Shown here one piece after another: positions 32,250 through 44,495 of a stretch of DNA of 64,000 nucleotides. Positions within the stretch are counted from its first letter, which is position 1, and the number at the start of each line of letters is the position of its first letter. This DNA is from Fragilariopsis cylindrus CCMP1102 (taxonomy: Eukaryota > Bacillariophyta > Bacillariophyceae > Bacillariales > Bacillariaceae): NCBI GenBank assembly GCA_900095095.1, contig FMBT01000333.1:186001-250000 (forward strand). Direction: 5' to 3'. Both the position numbers and the translations under genes were made by a program. The notes under the pieces were generated by a model. It was not told the origin of the DNA and ran no database searches. It saw only the letters and a list, made by a program, of their open reading frames with translations.

Positions 32250-34718
32250 GTTACTAGAAACAGACCGAAACCAAATCACTATAACGTGTACCTGGTATAT
32301 CTTCCTATCGAAATATTATTACTACGAGTACTCTTGCTACTCGCAGGTATCTAAGTACACGTGTTTATGGTCAAGAGATCTCTACTCATTGACACGACGT
32401 ACGAAGACTTTGCTGATCGATAGATACGACTTATTACTTACTATTTCCAAATTCTAGAATCAAAACGCAGCTTATAGTAACTAACCGAACACTATTCCAA
32501 AAAAAACAAAAACAAATAGTGAACGATTGGATCGTGCTATTACAATACTACAAAAGTAGGCCTGTTACTACTCAACCTACGATATATATATCAACGCTCT
32601 TAGATTTAATAATAGATTTAATAAATTATTATCTGTTATTCTCTACTCAAACAACATTTCTCTTTTCTTTTTTTCGGAGGAATGACCACAGCAAATTGAA
32701 CAGAGGTATTAGCATTATCACAAGTAATTATATATCTTCAACAATTAATTAATTCGTGCTTAATAAAGTCGAGCCAAAATACATTCAACACCTATAGTAC
32801 AAGAAGAATCAATGATGGTCCAACGAAATGATTGACAAACATACCTAGCATATATGGAAATGCCTATCACTATAGCAACATGCCAGACAGAATTTTTACC
32901 GCAATGTTTTCATTACGATCTATTACCTATATATAGCAGCATCATTGTGCAAGATGAAGTACCAACATCATGCATGACACGTGCATCATAGTACAATGTA
33001 CAGCACCCAGCCAGCCAGAACGAAAAAAACGGAGACAATTCATAACTGTGTTACAAAGAACACTCTAATTCTTAGAGACCAAGTTTGCACTGGGCGTAAC
33101 AAATATGCACAGCAATAGCTGAATGGTTAGAAACTGGTATTGTAGCAGATGGTAGCAATACTTTATCCAAAATAAATATGCCAATGCAATATAATGACAC
33201 AAAGAAACAATAATAGAGGATGGAGACACCTATTTGGAAAGAAAAAAAGGGCACAAAAATTAACGAATGGTTGGTATTACAGAAAAGAGAAGCACAAATA
33301 ATATACTGCAGTCAACAATAATAAAGAAACGGAGGACTGTATATAAGGTGGGGAGTATATATCGGTCTCGGAAATAAATTATGAGAAATACGACATGGAG
33401 AAGCGCATGGTAAAAAACAATCGAACAAAGGAAAATTAAGTAATAGTGAAGTAAGTTGATTGATTGCACTGAAAGATAAGACCCATAATGTGTGTTCGTT
33501 CCATAAGAATGAAGAAGAATGTTTAGAACAAATCGACAGCGCAGTAGATGATAGCGACATGGGTATATAAAGTTATCAAAGGACTATTTTGAATAGCGTT
33601 TTAAAGAAAGTGGGCATTTCTTGTCAACACCAGCATGCAAAAAGGACGATCGACATACTATCTATTCTTCAATGGGTACCGTACGTACGCATGCAAATAT
33701 AAGCAATATAATGACGAAGCCATGCATGCATAATAAAAAGGTTTCATTATTTCATTCCAGACAATAAAGAAGTGAACGTATCGCAATATATGACGGCAGG
33801 AACAAAAATGAATGGCGGTGAGATATACGCAAATTGTTAAACTGTAATATAAGGGTACGCATATATGGAAGCCCGATATATTTGATAACCACTCAACTCT
33901 TTTGAGAAATAACTACACATTCTAACATTAAACAGTCAATCGTGCCTCTCTTATTAGGTGGGGCAACTTTCGTGCACTCTTTTATTAGTAGGTCGCATCT
34001 CGTCGGCAGTACTGTATTATTATCATTCTTTCCGAAACGCCTCTTTTGAAAGAAATTCCGATATACAGTACTGCCTCATATGATAGTAGTAGGTGGGTAG
34101 GTAGGTATTACTTTTACCTACTAGTACTAGGTAGGAAGGTAGGGAACAATTCTACTTTGCTGTACTGTAAGTACTTTACTAGCCCCTTTTAAAAATGAAG
34201 AAAGGCTAACTTACTTTACTTTACGCCGACTTTTATTTTATTTCTGATTGATTGTGACTGACGCATACAATTATAATATTTTGGCGCCCAGTACATCAGT
34301 GCTCTGTAAGTTAGTGCGCGTGAATCATGATGACACTCGACTTGACTTGACTTGACTTGACTTGCTTCGACTACTAAAACTCCATGCAATTCTTGTGTAC
34401 AGTATTTGGATCTTTTGTCACGCGCCAATCAAAGAAACACAACAAAGGCAGCCAAGCTAAGTAGTGGCGAAGCTTTTTTTTTTCTGTACTTTCCAATCGC
34501 TCTACAACTACAACTACAAGTACAAGTCAAAGTACCACAGCACAACAACAATAACAACAGCAGCAAGTAAGCAAGCAAGCAACAACCTCAATAAACAAGA
34601 GACACGTTGTGTTTGACTTATATATCGTATCTATTGACTTGAGATCGATTCGATACAATACAATACACACCCTGCTACGAAAAAAAAAAAGCAATACTAC
34701 TATAGCACGTTGCTTAAG
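32250..34718. other. long intergenic stretch, no gene recognised
   Basis: I read both strands and found only short frames of 60-95 codons without domains. AGTAGGTGGGTAGGTAGG words lie near 34086 and TTGACTTGACTTGACTTGACT near 34339. Part of 34490-34718 is probably the V-ATPase gene's leader. An unrecognised RNA gene could lie here; I cannot support one. Confidence 0.45.
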
Positions 34719-34928
34719 ATGGCGAAATGGTTTCGTTCGGAACCGATGGAATATATTTCCTTAATTATGAATGAAGATGCGGCACATGATTGTTTAGCTG
34801 ATTTAGGTAAAATGGGTGTCATTCAATTTACTGATGTAAGTTTTAAGTTTTACTATTGTTTGTTTTGTTTCAATCAATATACAACTGTTTTATCACGTAA
34901 TATATATACGTGTCTGTATGTATGACGT

Positions 34929-34959
<31 letters not shown>

Positions 34960-37900
34960 CTCTCCTGCTTGCACGAACGAACGGATGCATTTTATTGATT
35001 TGATTTGATTTGATTTGATTTGATTTGATTTGATTTGATTTGATTTGATTTGATTTGATTTTGATTTGATTTGATTTGATATCCCACCGAAAAATACTTC
35101 TCTCGGGTTGATAGTGGATGTTTGGTTCAATTACTACGTCTTTATCTCGTTTCATTCTTTGAATTGAATCGAATCGAATCGGGCAGTGTGAACATGCACA
35201 TTCCTTCGATCACTAAAATAATACCCGCACCTACCTGCATACCTACCTGCCTACCTGCCTCACTCACTCCTACGAACGAATAGGACGAGGGATGAAGTGT
35301 GTGTGGAAACGGTATTACCCAGCACAAAAAAGCCTTGGATCACGTTATCGTTGTAGTTCTGCTGCTGTTAGTTACTACTACTGCTACTACTGCTGCTGCT
35401 GCTACTACTGTGCTTCGTTTCTTCACATTTACATTACATTCATTTCAATCAATTGCAATTTCGTTTCGTTCAGTTCAGACAACACCCTCTTTCGTTGTTT
35501 CATCTTCTCTCATCTTCGTCTCATCTCATCTCACACTCTTCCGTTTCTTCGCTTTTTTCTTGTCTCCCCCTCCCCCCCCCCCCCCCTCCTTTCACAAACA
35601 AAACAAAATCAGTTAAATCCAGATTTAACACCCTTCCAACGTCGGTATGTCACATATGTGAAACGGTGTGATGAACTGGAACGTAAATTACGGTTCTTTA
35701 ATATCGAAATTGATAAATTTAAATTAGAAACCACACCCGCAGCATCCAATATTGATACTTTTTTAGATAAAAATGTTGGTACTACCAAGAAGACAGGTGA
35801 TTCGTCGTCCGGTGGTAGTGCATACATCAAGGTATTAGAAGATGAATTAGAAATTTATGATAAACAATTAAGAGAATTGAATTCGTATAATGAAAAATTA
35901 ACCAATGAATTTAATGAAAAGGTTGAATATCAAGAAGTATTAGAAAAATGTGCAGAATTTTATAAATTTGATAATAATACGGATGGTGATTTAAAAAAAT
36001 TAGATATTATGAAATTTAATTCCATTAGTGGTGTAGTATCCACCGAAGAACGTTATCGCTTTGAACGTATGATCTTTCGTACGACACGTGGTAATTCCTT
36101 GATCCGATTTTCAGAAATTGGAAATCCTATTGTCGATCCAGAAAATGGTGTTTCTTCCAGTAAAAGTGTTTTTTTAATTTTTTATAAAAGTAGTACAATT
36201 GATTTAAAATTAAAAAAGATTTGTGATGCGTTTCAAGCACATCGGTATACCTTACCACCAAATATGGATATTGATAATGGGAATATGGCCTCTAATAATG
36301 TCGCTATTAAATTAATGTATGAAAATAAATTAGAATTAATTGATTCCCGGACGGTATTATTAAAAAATCGTGATACGCGATACAAATTATGTTGCAAATT
36401 AGCCTCGAATATTGAAAAATGGACCTGGATGACATTAAAAGAAAAAGCAATTTATCATACCTTAAATCAATGCAAAGCCGATGTTTCTGGTATGTTACGT
36501 GGTGAAGGATGGGTGATCTCGGAAAATATGATTGATACCATTAATGCTGTCAATAAAGCACATGCCAATATGGATATGGCTATGCCCAGTTTAGTACAAC
36601 AATTAAAACAACCCTGGCCGACACCGCCCACACATTTTATTACTAATAAATTTACCTATGGGTATCAAGAATTTGTCAATACCTATGGTATCCCTCGATA
36701 TCGAGAAGCCAATCCTGCATTATTCACCGCCGCCACCTTTCCATTTTTATTTGGTGTAATGTATGGTGATATGGGACATGGTTTATTCCTTCTTTTAACG
36801 GGTATGAATTTATGTTGGAATGAAAAAAAAATTGAAAATGCACCAGGTAAAACAGATGAATTAACATCTGGATTATTTATGGGACGGTATTTGATATTAA
36901 TGATGGGGTTCTTTGCGGTATATGCTGGTGTTATCTACAATGATTGTTTTTCATTAGGTATTAACTTTTTTGGTACACGATATGAATTTGATGGTATGGA
37001 TACATTATCAACTGAAGTGGGTGATATGGCATATTTGAAACCAGTTGAATCCGATGAATCATCGGTATATCCATTCGGATTAGATCCAATCTGGCATGTT
37101 GCATCGAATCAGCTACTATTTTTTAATTCATTTAAAATGAAATTAAGTGTCGTCTTTGGTATATCACAAATGTTTATGGGCACGTGTTTAAAAGGTATTA
37201 ATGCAATCTACTTCAATGAAAAATTAGATTTATTTTTTGAAGTCATACCCATGATGATATTTTCCTCCTCATTATTTTTATATATGGTCTTATTAATTTT
37301 TATGAAATGGTCGATTGATTGGAATTATCGAATGAGTTTAGCAACCTGTTATGATCCAACTGGTGATGAATGGTTAAGTGATTGGACGATGTGTGATACC
37401 TCCACATCTGATGATAGTAATGGTATGTGTACACCATGGGGTTATGCATGTACGTCTAGTGGTGATACGACCGCAGATAAATGTCCATTTGATTATGGTG
37501 GTAGTGGTGATGGGTGTCAACCACCAAATCTAATTACATCCTTAATTAATATTGCATTAAGTCCAGGAACTGTCGATGAACCAATGTATAAAGGACAAGC
37601 TCCAATTCAAAATATATTATTATTTGCTGCAGTGGCATCTGTACCGGTATTATTAATAGCAAAACCATATTTTATCAGTCAACAAGTTCATGAAGCACCA
37701 CACTCTGTTGTTGTTATTGCTTCTACTGATGATGACGAAGAGGAAGGTCAACATGGTGAACACGAAGAAGTAGAAGAACATGATTTTGGTGAAATTGTGA
37801 TCCATCAAGCAATTGAAACAATTGAATTTGTATTAGGGATGGTATCCAATACTGCCTCGTATTTACGATTATGGGCATTATCATTAGCACATTCGGAATT

Positions 37901-38150
37901 AGCGGGTGTTTTTTGGGGCAAATGTATGCTATCTACATTAAGTATTAATTGGTTTGCCACCTATTTAGGATTTGGTTTATTTGCTGGTATTACATTGAGT
38001 GTACTACTAATGATGGACGTACTAGAATGTTTCCTGCATGCATTACGATTGCATTGGGTCGAATTTCAAAATAAATTCTTTAAAGCGGATGGTATACGTT
38101 TTGCACCATATAGTTTTAAACAAATTATTATTGATTCCAGTGCATCATAA
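34719..38150 (+). CDS. V-type H+-ATPase subunit a, two exons
   Basis: Exon 1 is 34719-34835 (MAKWFRSEPMEYISLIMNED to QFTD) and exon 2 is 35613-38150 (LNPDLTPFQRRYVTYVKRCD onward), total 884 residues. The 777-bp intron starts GTAAGT and ends TCAG; the join gives the family-typical QFTDLNPDLTPFQRRYV. The soluble N-terminal half has a coiled-coil region; the C-terminal half has the membrane helices, with FGVMYGDMGHG and NTASYLRLWALSLAHSEL, whose Arg is the family's proton-transfer residue. Two regions are inserted relative to typical family members: a Cys-containing loop around CDTSTSDDSNGMCTPWG and an acidic Asp/Glu-rich loop before FGEIVIHQAIETIEFVLG. It is a core subunit of the vacuolar and endomembrane proton pump. 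Confidence 0.96.
34929..35080. repeat. (TG)n and (TTGAT)n microsatellites inside the V-ATPase intron
   Basis: A TG run lies at about 34929-34957 and a TTGAT pentanucleotide run at about 34994-35080. A poly-C tract follows at about 35569-35586, close to the acceptor. They account for much of the unusual intron length. Confidence 0.93.
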
Positions 38151-39193
38151 AGAAAGGAAAGAAAAGTAAAGTAAATGACGAATAATCTGAAAGACGAAGT
38201 CGAAAATGATAGTAACGAAACAAGAAAACAAGAAGAACGAAACGAAACGAAACGACATGAAAATAATGAAAAATTAAACAAAACAAAATAAAAATTACAG
38301 TATCTCAAGGTGTGTGCAATATTTAGTATCCCGAGAACTTTTTAGGAAAAAAAGAAAACAAGAACGAAATGAAAATGAAATTAAAAAACGATAGTGAAAA
38401 ATAAACGTAAAAAAGAATAAAGAATAATGAATGTTAAAAAAAGAAGAAAAAAAAGTAAATTAAAACACCAAGTACTAGCTTAGTATTATATACCATCTCA
38501 TTCTATTTTGTTCTCACTGTATATTTTTGGATCCTTATTAATTTGTATATTGTGAGCTCTTATTCGTTTCCTAGTTTACTGTATCACGGATACTGTTAGT
38601 AATAGATGAGAACGGTTCCTACTACCGTACTAGCTAGCTCCTTCACCGTAGTAGTACTGTATCACAAAAATCAAGCAATCGATACTTCGCTTCTCATTTA
38701 TTTTCTTTGTTTACTTTCTCGTACAAGGGCCATCCGTAGCTCTGGCTGGATCATAATTTTTTATATATCTAATAAATTTAGAAACTAATAAATACCCGAC
38801 CACAAATATATAATTGAAGCGATATTTTGTTCGTTTCTTCTTTTGTATCTTCTTGTTTGTTTGTTTGTTTGTTTCTTGTATGCTTCACATGACATAACAT
38901 AACATATCATAGCTACACAATCATCCGATTGCCTTTTCTTGTCTTGCCCAAACTATAATCACGCCCATATATGCCATATATGCAATCAAGGAGTGAGCGA
39001 GGGGTGATCGAATGGGCAGAGTGAGTCCACATGATAATCATACTGTACTTGTTGTTGTTCACGTACTGTAACTCAGACAAAAAATATACAGAGCAGCAGA
39101 AGACCTTATTTTTTTGTGCACGTTTGCCTGCTGAAAAAATAAGAATAACGATTATTAATAGCACTTGCCAATATACTACGAGCATAAAATTAA
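38151..39193. other. intergenic, no gene recognised
   Basis: The 3' flank of the V-ATPase gene, with AAAGAAAAA-rich and AACGAAACGAAACG simple sequence to about 38460. Two short frames (38606-38788 plus, 38913-39185 minus) have no domain. Confidence 0.45.
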
Positions 39194-40453
39194 ATGACGA
39201 CGACGACGACGACGACGACGACGAATTATAAAACAGTTACAATCATAATTCCATCGACGACGATTACCATTTCGTTTAGCACTATTCGAAAGTATTGCGG
39301 AAGAAACAGAATTAGAATCAGAATCATCCTCCGTAGTGTTACTACAAACTGTTGCATATCACGTACTGGATTCAAAGAAGGAAGTTTTTATTTTACAACC
39401 ACCACAGCTAGGAATAGTGATGATGATAATGATGATAATGATGACAACGATGATCATGATGACACTACCAACGATGACAAAAAGAAAAAGAAGAAGAAAA
39501 AGAAGATAGTACGCGTATTATTATCATCTAATCTTCCGAATGGAATGAAATTATATTTAAGACATTATCCTCCTTCCGATATAGTTTTTCCTTCTAATAC
39601 TAATACTGCAGACGACTATGACGACGACGACCACTATGACGACGACGACTATTACGACGACTATGACGATGACGAGCAGAAGCAGCAACAGAATAATAAT
39701 AATATCAATGATTTAATTCAAAACAATGAACGTAATAATAATAATAATAATAATAGCTGGACATTATTCATCCGTAATAACAGCCAACAACAAGATTATC
39801 TAGATTCATTTTTGTTATGCAAAAATGAAAATGAGTTGGTGAACAATGATGGTGATGACAAGAATGCTGAAAAAGATGATGAAAAGAATAATAACGATGA
39901 CGATATAAAAACAAACTCAATGAAAGTTATTGCTGTTGCTGGTGCTGGTGTAGGTGTAGGTGCAACAACAGCTGTTGTATCAATGACTGTAATCAAAACA
40001 TATTTAGCAAATGAAAGAACAGGTCTTGCATGATGGACACGTACAATTCTTGCATTATTACGTTACCCAATTACAATATTTAAATATTTACAATTAAATA
40101 CAGTAGTAGGTCGAAATGATCCTGATCCTAATGATGATAATTTTAACAATAGTGATAGTGATGAAGAACAACATCGTCATCATCCACTACCATAAATTAC
40201 ATTATTATTTATAACATCTTTATTAGTAACATGTTTAATGGTAATGGGTGCAATATCTTCCAGTAAAAGAGATTATACAACTCGTTCTATATTATTATTA
40301 GAACAACAGCAACAACAACAACAACAACAACAACAACAAGATGAAAATGAAACAAAACCCTCACAGTATAATAATATTTTTAGTATCTGGCCATTTATTG
40401 GTCTTTGTTTTACTGTATCAACATTAACAGTTACTTACTGTATGTTATATTAA
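39194..40453 (+). pseudogene. Asp/Asn-rich membrane-protein frame interrupted by TGA and TAA
   Basis: One frame stays open from 39194 to 40453 except for TGA at 40031-40033 and TAA at 40193-40195. The first part is a Thr run, then Asp- and Lys-rich low complexity, then KIVRVLLSSNLPNGMKLYLR, then Asn-rich sequence. Hydrophobic segments follow: MKVIAVAGAGVGVGATTAVV, then after the TGA RTILALLRYPITIFKYL, and after the TAA ITLLFITSLLVTCLMVMG and IWPFIGLCFTVSTLTVTYC. The even spread of hydrophobic segments across both stops suggests one former membrane protein. An intron skipping both stops is possible, but no donor/acceptor pair stands out. The ATG lies in a GAC repeat, so the start is uncertain. 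The family is not recognised. Confidence 0.5.
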
Positions 40454-41225
40454 TGGTGGATATGGTGGTAGGTAGTTAAACGTAGAAATGTAATTATCAA
40501 TAAAATACATACGGGTAGTAAAGGAAAGTAAATTTAAGTACTAGGTTTTAGTATAGTCAGTTATGTTAGTTATGTTAGTTAGTTATGTTATGTTCGCTTC
40601 TTTGTTTTTTTTGTAAAGTTTATAAGTCAGTTACTAGTTGGCTGGTTAGATATTACTTTTTTATTTCTACTAATTCAATCTGTCGTAGTAGTACTCTCCC
40701 TCTCATCGTTGTTCACTAATAATACCACCGGTACACATTCTAAATTTGAAAAATACTTCGTTGTGTAGTACTGTTTGTTCAAGTGTATTAAAATTGAGGT
40801 GGGAGTTTTGAGTCGTGCTCACTCAGTCATGTACACTCATCGGGTCACGAGTGCACGTAAAAATTCTCAATTTTATTGTCTTCCTGATCTGACTGACTCA
40901 CAACAACACATCGTTATCTCGTTGTTTTCATTGATGTGATACTGTAAATGATGATGCATTCCCAAGATCAAATAACGATGAAGCAAAAAACGTTTATTTG
41001 TTGTGTGTCATTTCGGACCTTCTTGATGATCGATATCGGAATGGCGTGTAGTAGGAGCTGCATGATGGAGCTGCTAGGTGTATATGAGGATTAGTAATAC
41101 AAACGGAATTGTTGTTATTATAAGTAAATTATCATTTGGTTTTTTTTAGTCGTAGTTGAGTAGTCTGTTGTGTCAGGCTATATTGGAAGTAACGTATTGT
41201 CGCCAACACACCTACTACCATTATA
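40454..41225. other. intergenic, left duplicated flank and P450 promoter
   Basis: The first 220 bases (GTTATGTTAGTTATGTTAGT repeats, GCTTCTTTGT, TGGTTAGATATT) match DNA at 43335-43520 downstream of the P450 gene. The rest, up to the P450 start, shows nothing recognisable. Confidence 0.55.
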
Positions 41226-42869
41226 ATGATGTTGATCTTCATGATCACCGCTTTACTCGCTGTGCTTCACAAACCACCCACCGCTTTTGCCGCTGTGCTT
41301 CAACAAAAGCAGCAGCCACCTGGTCCACCTTCCATGCCATCGGTGATGTCCACTAGGTTAGGATCGCTTCCTTTGATCGGGATGGGAAAGGCTGTCGGTA
41401 TCGGTCCACCTCCACACGAACGGATGCAACAGTTAGCGGATCGATTCGGAGATGTCATGACGCTAGAGATGGGTCGTGAACCGTGGGTGATCTTGAGTTC
41501 ACCGGAAGCCGTACACGAAGCATTTATTGTCAAAGGGAAAGAATTTAGTGGACGTCCGATGGTACCATCAATGAATATATCGTCGGGGAAAGGACAAGGA
41601 TTTGCGAAGAAGACATTAGACCCCGGTTTGATCAAGTTACGACAAAAAGCCTTTGGAGAATTGTTCGACGCACAAAGTGTCCAACGAGCACAGGCACATT
41701 TCGATGCCGAAACAGAGCTTTTAGTCGAACATTTGGTGTCAAGTAGTATCTCTTCCGAATATGATGGTGGTGGCGTCGAGATCCGACCGGCACTTCGGCG
41801 TGCAGTGACGAATATGGTGTTGCGATACGCTTTTTCGGCTCGGGTGCCATACGAAGGAGAAGAATCACTACCCACGTCAACATCAACAACAACAACATCG
41901 CCTTCTTTTACCGAATCTCTTACGTGTACAACATCTCCTTTATTTGAAGATCTCGTCGACGTGGTGGATCAGCTTTGGGAGGAACTTACTTCCACAAAAA
42001 CATTCCTTGTAGATCTAACCGTCGACCCACGTCTTGCTGATGTGTATTACGGAGGGATTTCGTCAATCCCATCTCTGGTCAAGAAACGAGATTCCTTGCT
42101 TCGCACAATAGTTAGTGACCGACGACGCTCACGACAACAAAACAAAACGACGATACGTTCCAATGATATGCTGGATGTTCTATTGGATGCATCGCTTCCC
42201 GAATCCGATCTCATGTACACACTAGTGGATCTGTTTGTGGCCGGTGTAAATACGGTAAGCACAACACTAGAGTGGATGTTGCTCCTGACCGCAGACGAGC
42301 CGATATATCAAACACGAGCCAGAGTGGATGCTATTGCTAGCGGGAGTACCGGAAGAAGCAATACAAACAATAACAATACGAATGACCATTCACAGCGACC
42401 GTCGTACGTAGATGCCCTGATCAAAGAAACATTACGCTCCAAACCACCACTTCTCTTGCCACGAAGATCGATTGCCGACACCAGTATTGGGAAATATGAA
42501 ATACCAGCTGGTCGAGTTGTCATGGCGAACAATTGGGCACTGACACACGACGACCGCTGGTGGAACAATCCCGAATCCTTTCGCCCGGAACGCTGGTTGA
42601 AAGAGGAAGACCGGATCTTTCAGGGCATCGAATCGTGCAAGTTCATACCGTATTCGATTGGTCGGCGTGCCTGCCCAGGAAGTCGTCTTGCACAAGCGGA
42701 ACTAACTACGGCAACGCGGGGGCTGCTTCGTGCCGTGTCCTGGTGTCGCGTCGAATCGAAGATCGACCTTCGAGAAGAATATTCTCTCACTCTTGCACCG
42801 ACCGTAAGCCAGTCTCTATCCTTCCGCCGTCTAAAAACAGGAAGGACAAAGAAAGAAACCGAAAGATAA
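41226..42869 (+). CDS. cytochrome P450, microsomal CYP2-clan-like
   Basis: A 547-residue single-exon protein. The N-terminus MMLIFMITALLAVLHKPP is a signal anchor, followed by a Pro-rich hinge and GSLPLIG. Expected landmarks appear in order: RFGDVMTLEMGREPWVILSS and FSGRPMVPS (N-terminal region), I-helix FVAGVNTVSTTLEW near 338 (Asn where many members have Asp/Glu), ExxR as ETLR near 401, PESFRPERW near 453 and the haem loop YSIGRRACPG with Cys near 483. It is a monooxygenase that binds haem through that Cys and takes electrons from a reductase. The substrate cannot be read from sequence. The spacer between I-helix and ExxR has an Asn/Ser insert (NTNNNNTNDHS). Codon use is more GC-rich than in its low-complexity neighbours. 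Confidence 0.95.
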   Translation: MMLIFMITALLAVLHKPPTAFAAVLQQKQQPPGPPSMPSVMSTRLGSLPLIGMGKAVGIGPPPHERMQQLADRFGDVMTLEMGREPWVILSSPEAVHEAFIVKGKEFSGRPMVPSMNISSGKGQGFAKKTLDPGLIKLRQKAFGELFDAQSVQRAQAHFDAETELLVEHLVSSSISSEYDGGGVEIRPALRRAVTNMVLRYAFSARVPYEGEESLPTSTSTTTTSPSFTESLTCTTSPLFEDLVDVVDQLWEELTSTKTFLVDLTVDPRLADVYYGGISSIPSLVKKRDSLLRTIVSDRRRSRQQNKTTIRSNDMLDVLLDASLPESDLMYTLVDLFVAGVNTVSTTLEWMLLLTADEPIYQTRARVDAIASGSTGRSNTNNNNTNDHSQRPSYVDALIKETLRSKPPLLLPRRSIADTSIGKYEIPAGRVVMANNWALTHDDRWWNNPESFRPERWLKEEDRIFQGIESCKFIPYSIGRRACPGSRLAQAELTTATRGLLRAVSWCRVESKIDLREEYSLTLAPTVSQSLSFRRLKTGRTKKETER

Positions 42870-43243
42870 TGCGTATCCTACGTCTAGTCAATAATTGTGT
42901 TTTCTAACATCTTAGATTGCGTGGAAAACTACGAGTGCAAAATCTCTAGTTAGTACATGAAATCATGGATCAAAAAGTCTTATTCGTTCGTCGCAATGCA
43001 TAGTGACACAAAAGACTCGATACTTTTAGTTTCCAGAAAATGATCCCGAGAAAGAAAAAAAAAAGAGAAAGGCCGTTCGCATCATGTCAATGATCAAATT
43101 GACCTGTCTACTCCTTAATTGAGATTATCATTATAATACTGTGTATACAGCTGTGGTATAACACATAATACGAAAGTAAAAAGTCATCGTAACGAAGCAT
43201 GTGGTAAGAATCTATAGTTAAACACATCATCATATCATTGTAA
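42870..43243. other. P450 3' flank, no gene recognised
   Basis: An AT-rich 3' flank with nothing recognisable. Confidence 0.4.
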
Positions 43244-43446
43244 CAAAAAAATTAGTATATGGCCATTTATTGGTGTTTCTTTTACTCTATCAACATTAAC
43301 AGGTATTGTAATTTATATTAATGGCGGATGATGGTAGTAAATGCAATTAAAAATAATACAGTAGTAAAGTAGAATAAAGTAAACTAGTTTCTAGTTAAGT
43401 CAGTTAGTAAGGTATGTAGCTTCTTTGTGTGTTTGTAAAGTTAATA

Positions 43447-43477
<31 letters not shown>

Positions 43478-43530
43478 CGGTTAATTAGTTGGTTAGTTAG
43501 ATATTCTTTTTTTGATGTTTGTTGAGAAGC
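43244..43530 (+). pseudogene. relic copy of the 3' end of the membrane-protein frame at 39194-40453
   Basis: The sequence from TAGTATATGGCCATTTATTGG aligns with 40380 onward (TAGTATCTGGCCATTTATTGG) and reads IWPFIGVSFTLSTLTG against IWPFIGLCFTVSTLTV. The match continues beyond the stop through TATATTAATGG, GTTAGT-rich sequence, GCTTCTTTGT, TTTGTAAAGTT and GTTAGATATT to about 43520. Only the last exon-like part and 3' flank remain. Confidence 0.8.
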
Positions 43531-44495
43531 CTTTTGTTAAAACATAGGAAATAGAAGCACTCTGAAGCATGTAAGTCTTTTCTACTATGGACATATAGAG
43601 CCCAACTACCTTAGAACTAGTAATCCTACAAGCATTACCTTAAGTCACGCAATGTAATACATGATGAAATCTCGATTTTTTCTTGTATCTTCCGTGAAAT
43701 CGATCGATAGTCACTATCAATCCATATCGTTCTTCTCCATTCATATGTTATATCTAAATATATGTGCCTCAGCAATTCAATTCGTTTTACTCGCTGATGT
43801 TTAGACCTTTTCCTACTGCTTTTCCCGCAGTAATGGCATTACAAGCGTTTTCTTATGATTGGGCCAATTATTCTTGAGACACTTCTGACAGCCGTGAACA
43901 TAAACGTGATTCTTCTTTTTGAAAATCCTTACGGCAACCTAATGAGAGTAATGGATAGGAATAGCAACAACTATTAACTCTTGATGCTGACAGTCAATAA
44001 AAGATACGATGTTATATGCATTGAATCAATCAATCATCTACTAATAGTAGTATTGTTATAGGTATCATCTTCGCTTGTCGTTTGCGTTGAAACAATATAG
44101 TGTCCGTTCTACTTATGGCATTTAAATCTCCAGTCAGTCCCGCCATCTGATTGAATCGTACAATTTATTAAATAACCCCCTTATGCCTTATGAATCAATC
44201 AGAATTCCCCCGAAAATAACATCATTGACAAAAATTACTTCCTGTACTGTAACGTTGCAATTGTACGACAAATAAAAATAAAATACAAAAAAGGACCTTT
44301 ACAAACATAAGTAGAATAGCAATAAAGACCGCAACAATAGGAAAACCAGCATCACTGATTGTCGATGCATGTACACAATCATTCAATTCAACTCAACATC
44401 TGGGCTTCTAGAATAAATAGTAAAATAAGTGTACATATTGTAAAGTAAAGAGACCGATAAAAAAGAAAAAGAGAAAAAATAGGTAATACATAATA
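43531..44495. other. intergenic, no gene recognised
   Basis: No open frame with a domain and no repeat of note. Confidence 0.4.

Noticed and set aside
35292-35612. In-frame extension of the V-ATPase second exon upstream to 35292
   Set aside because: It is intron sequence (Tyr/Cys-rich, from CTACTACTGCTG repeats and a poly-C run); splicing at 35612/35613 restores the conserved junction with exon 1.
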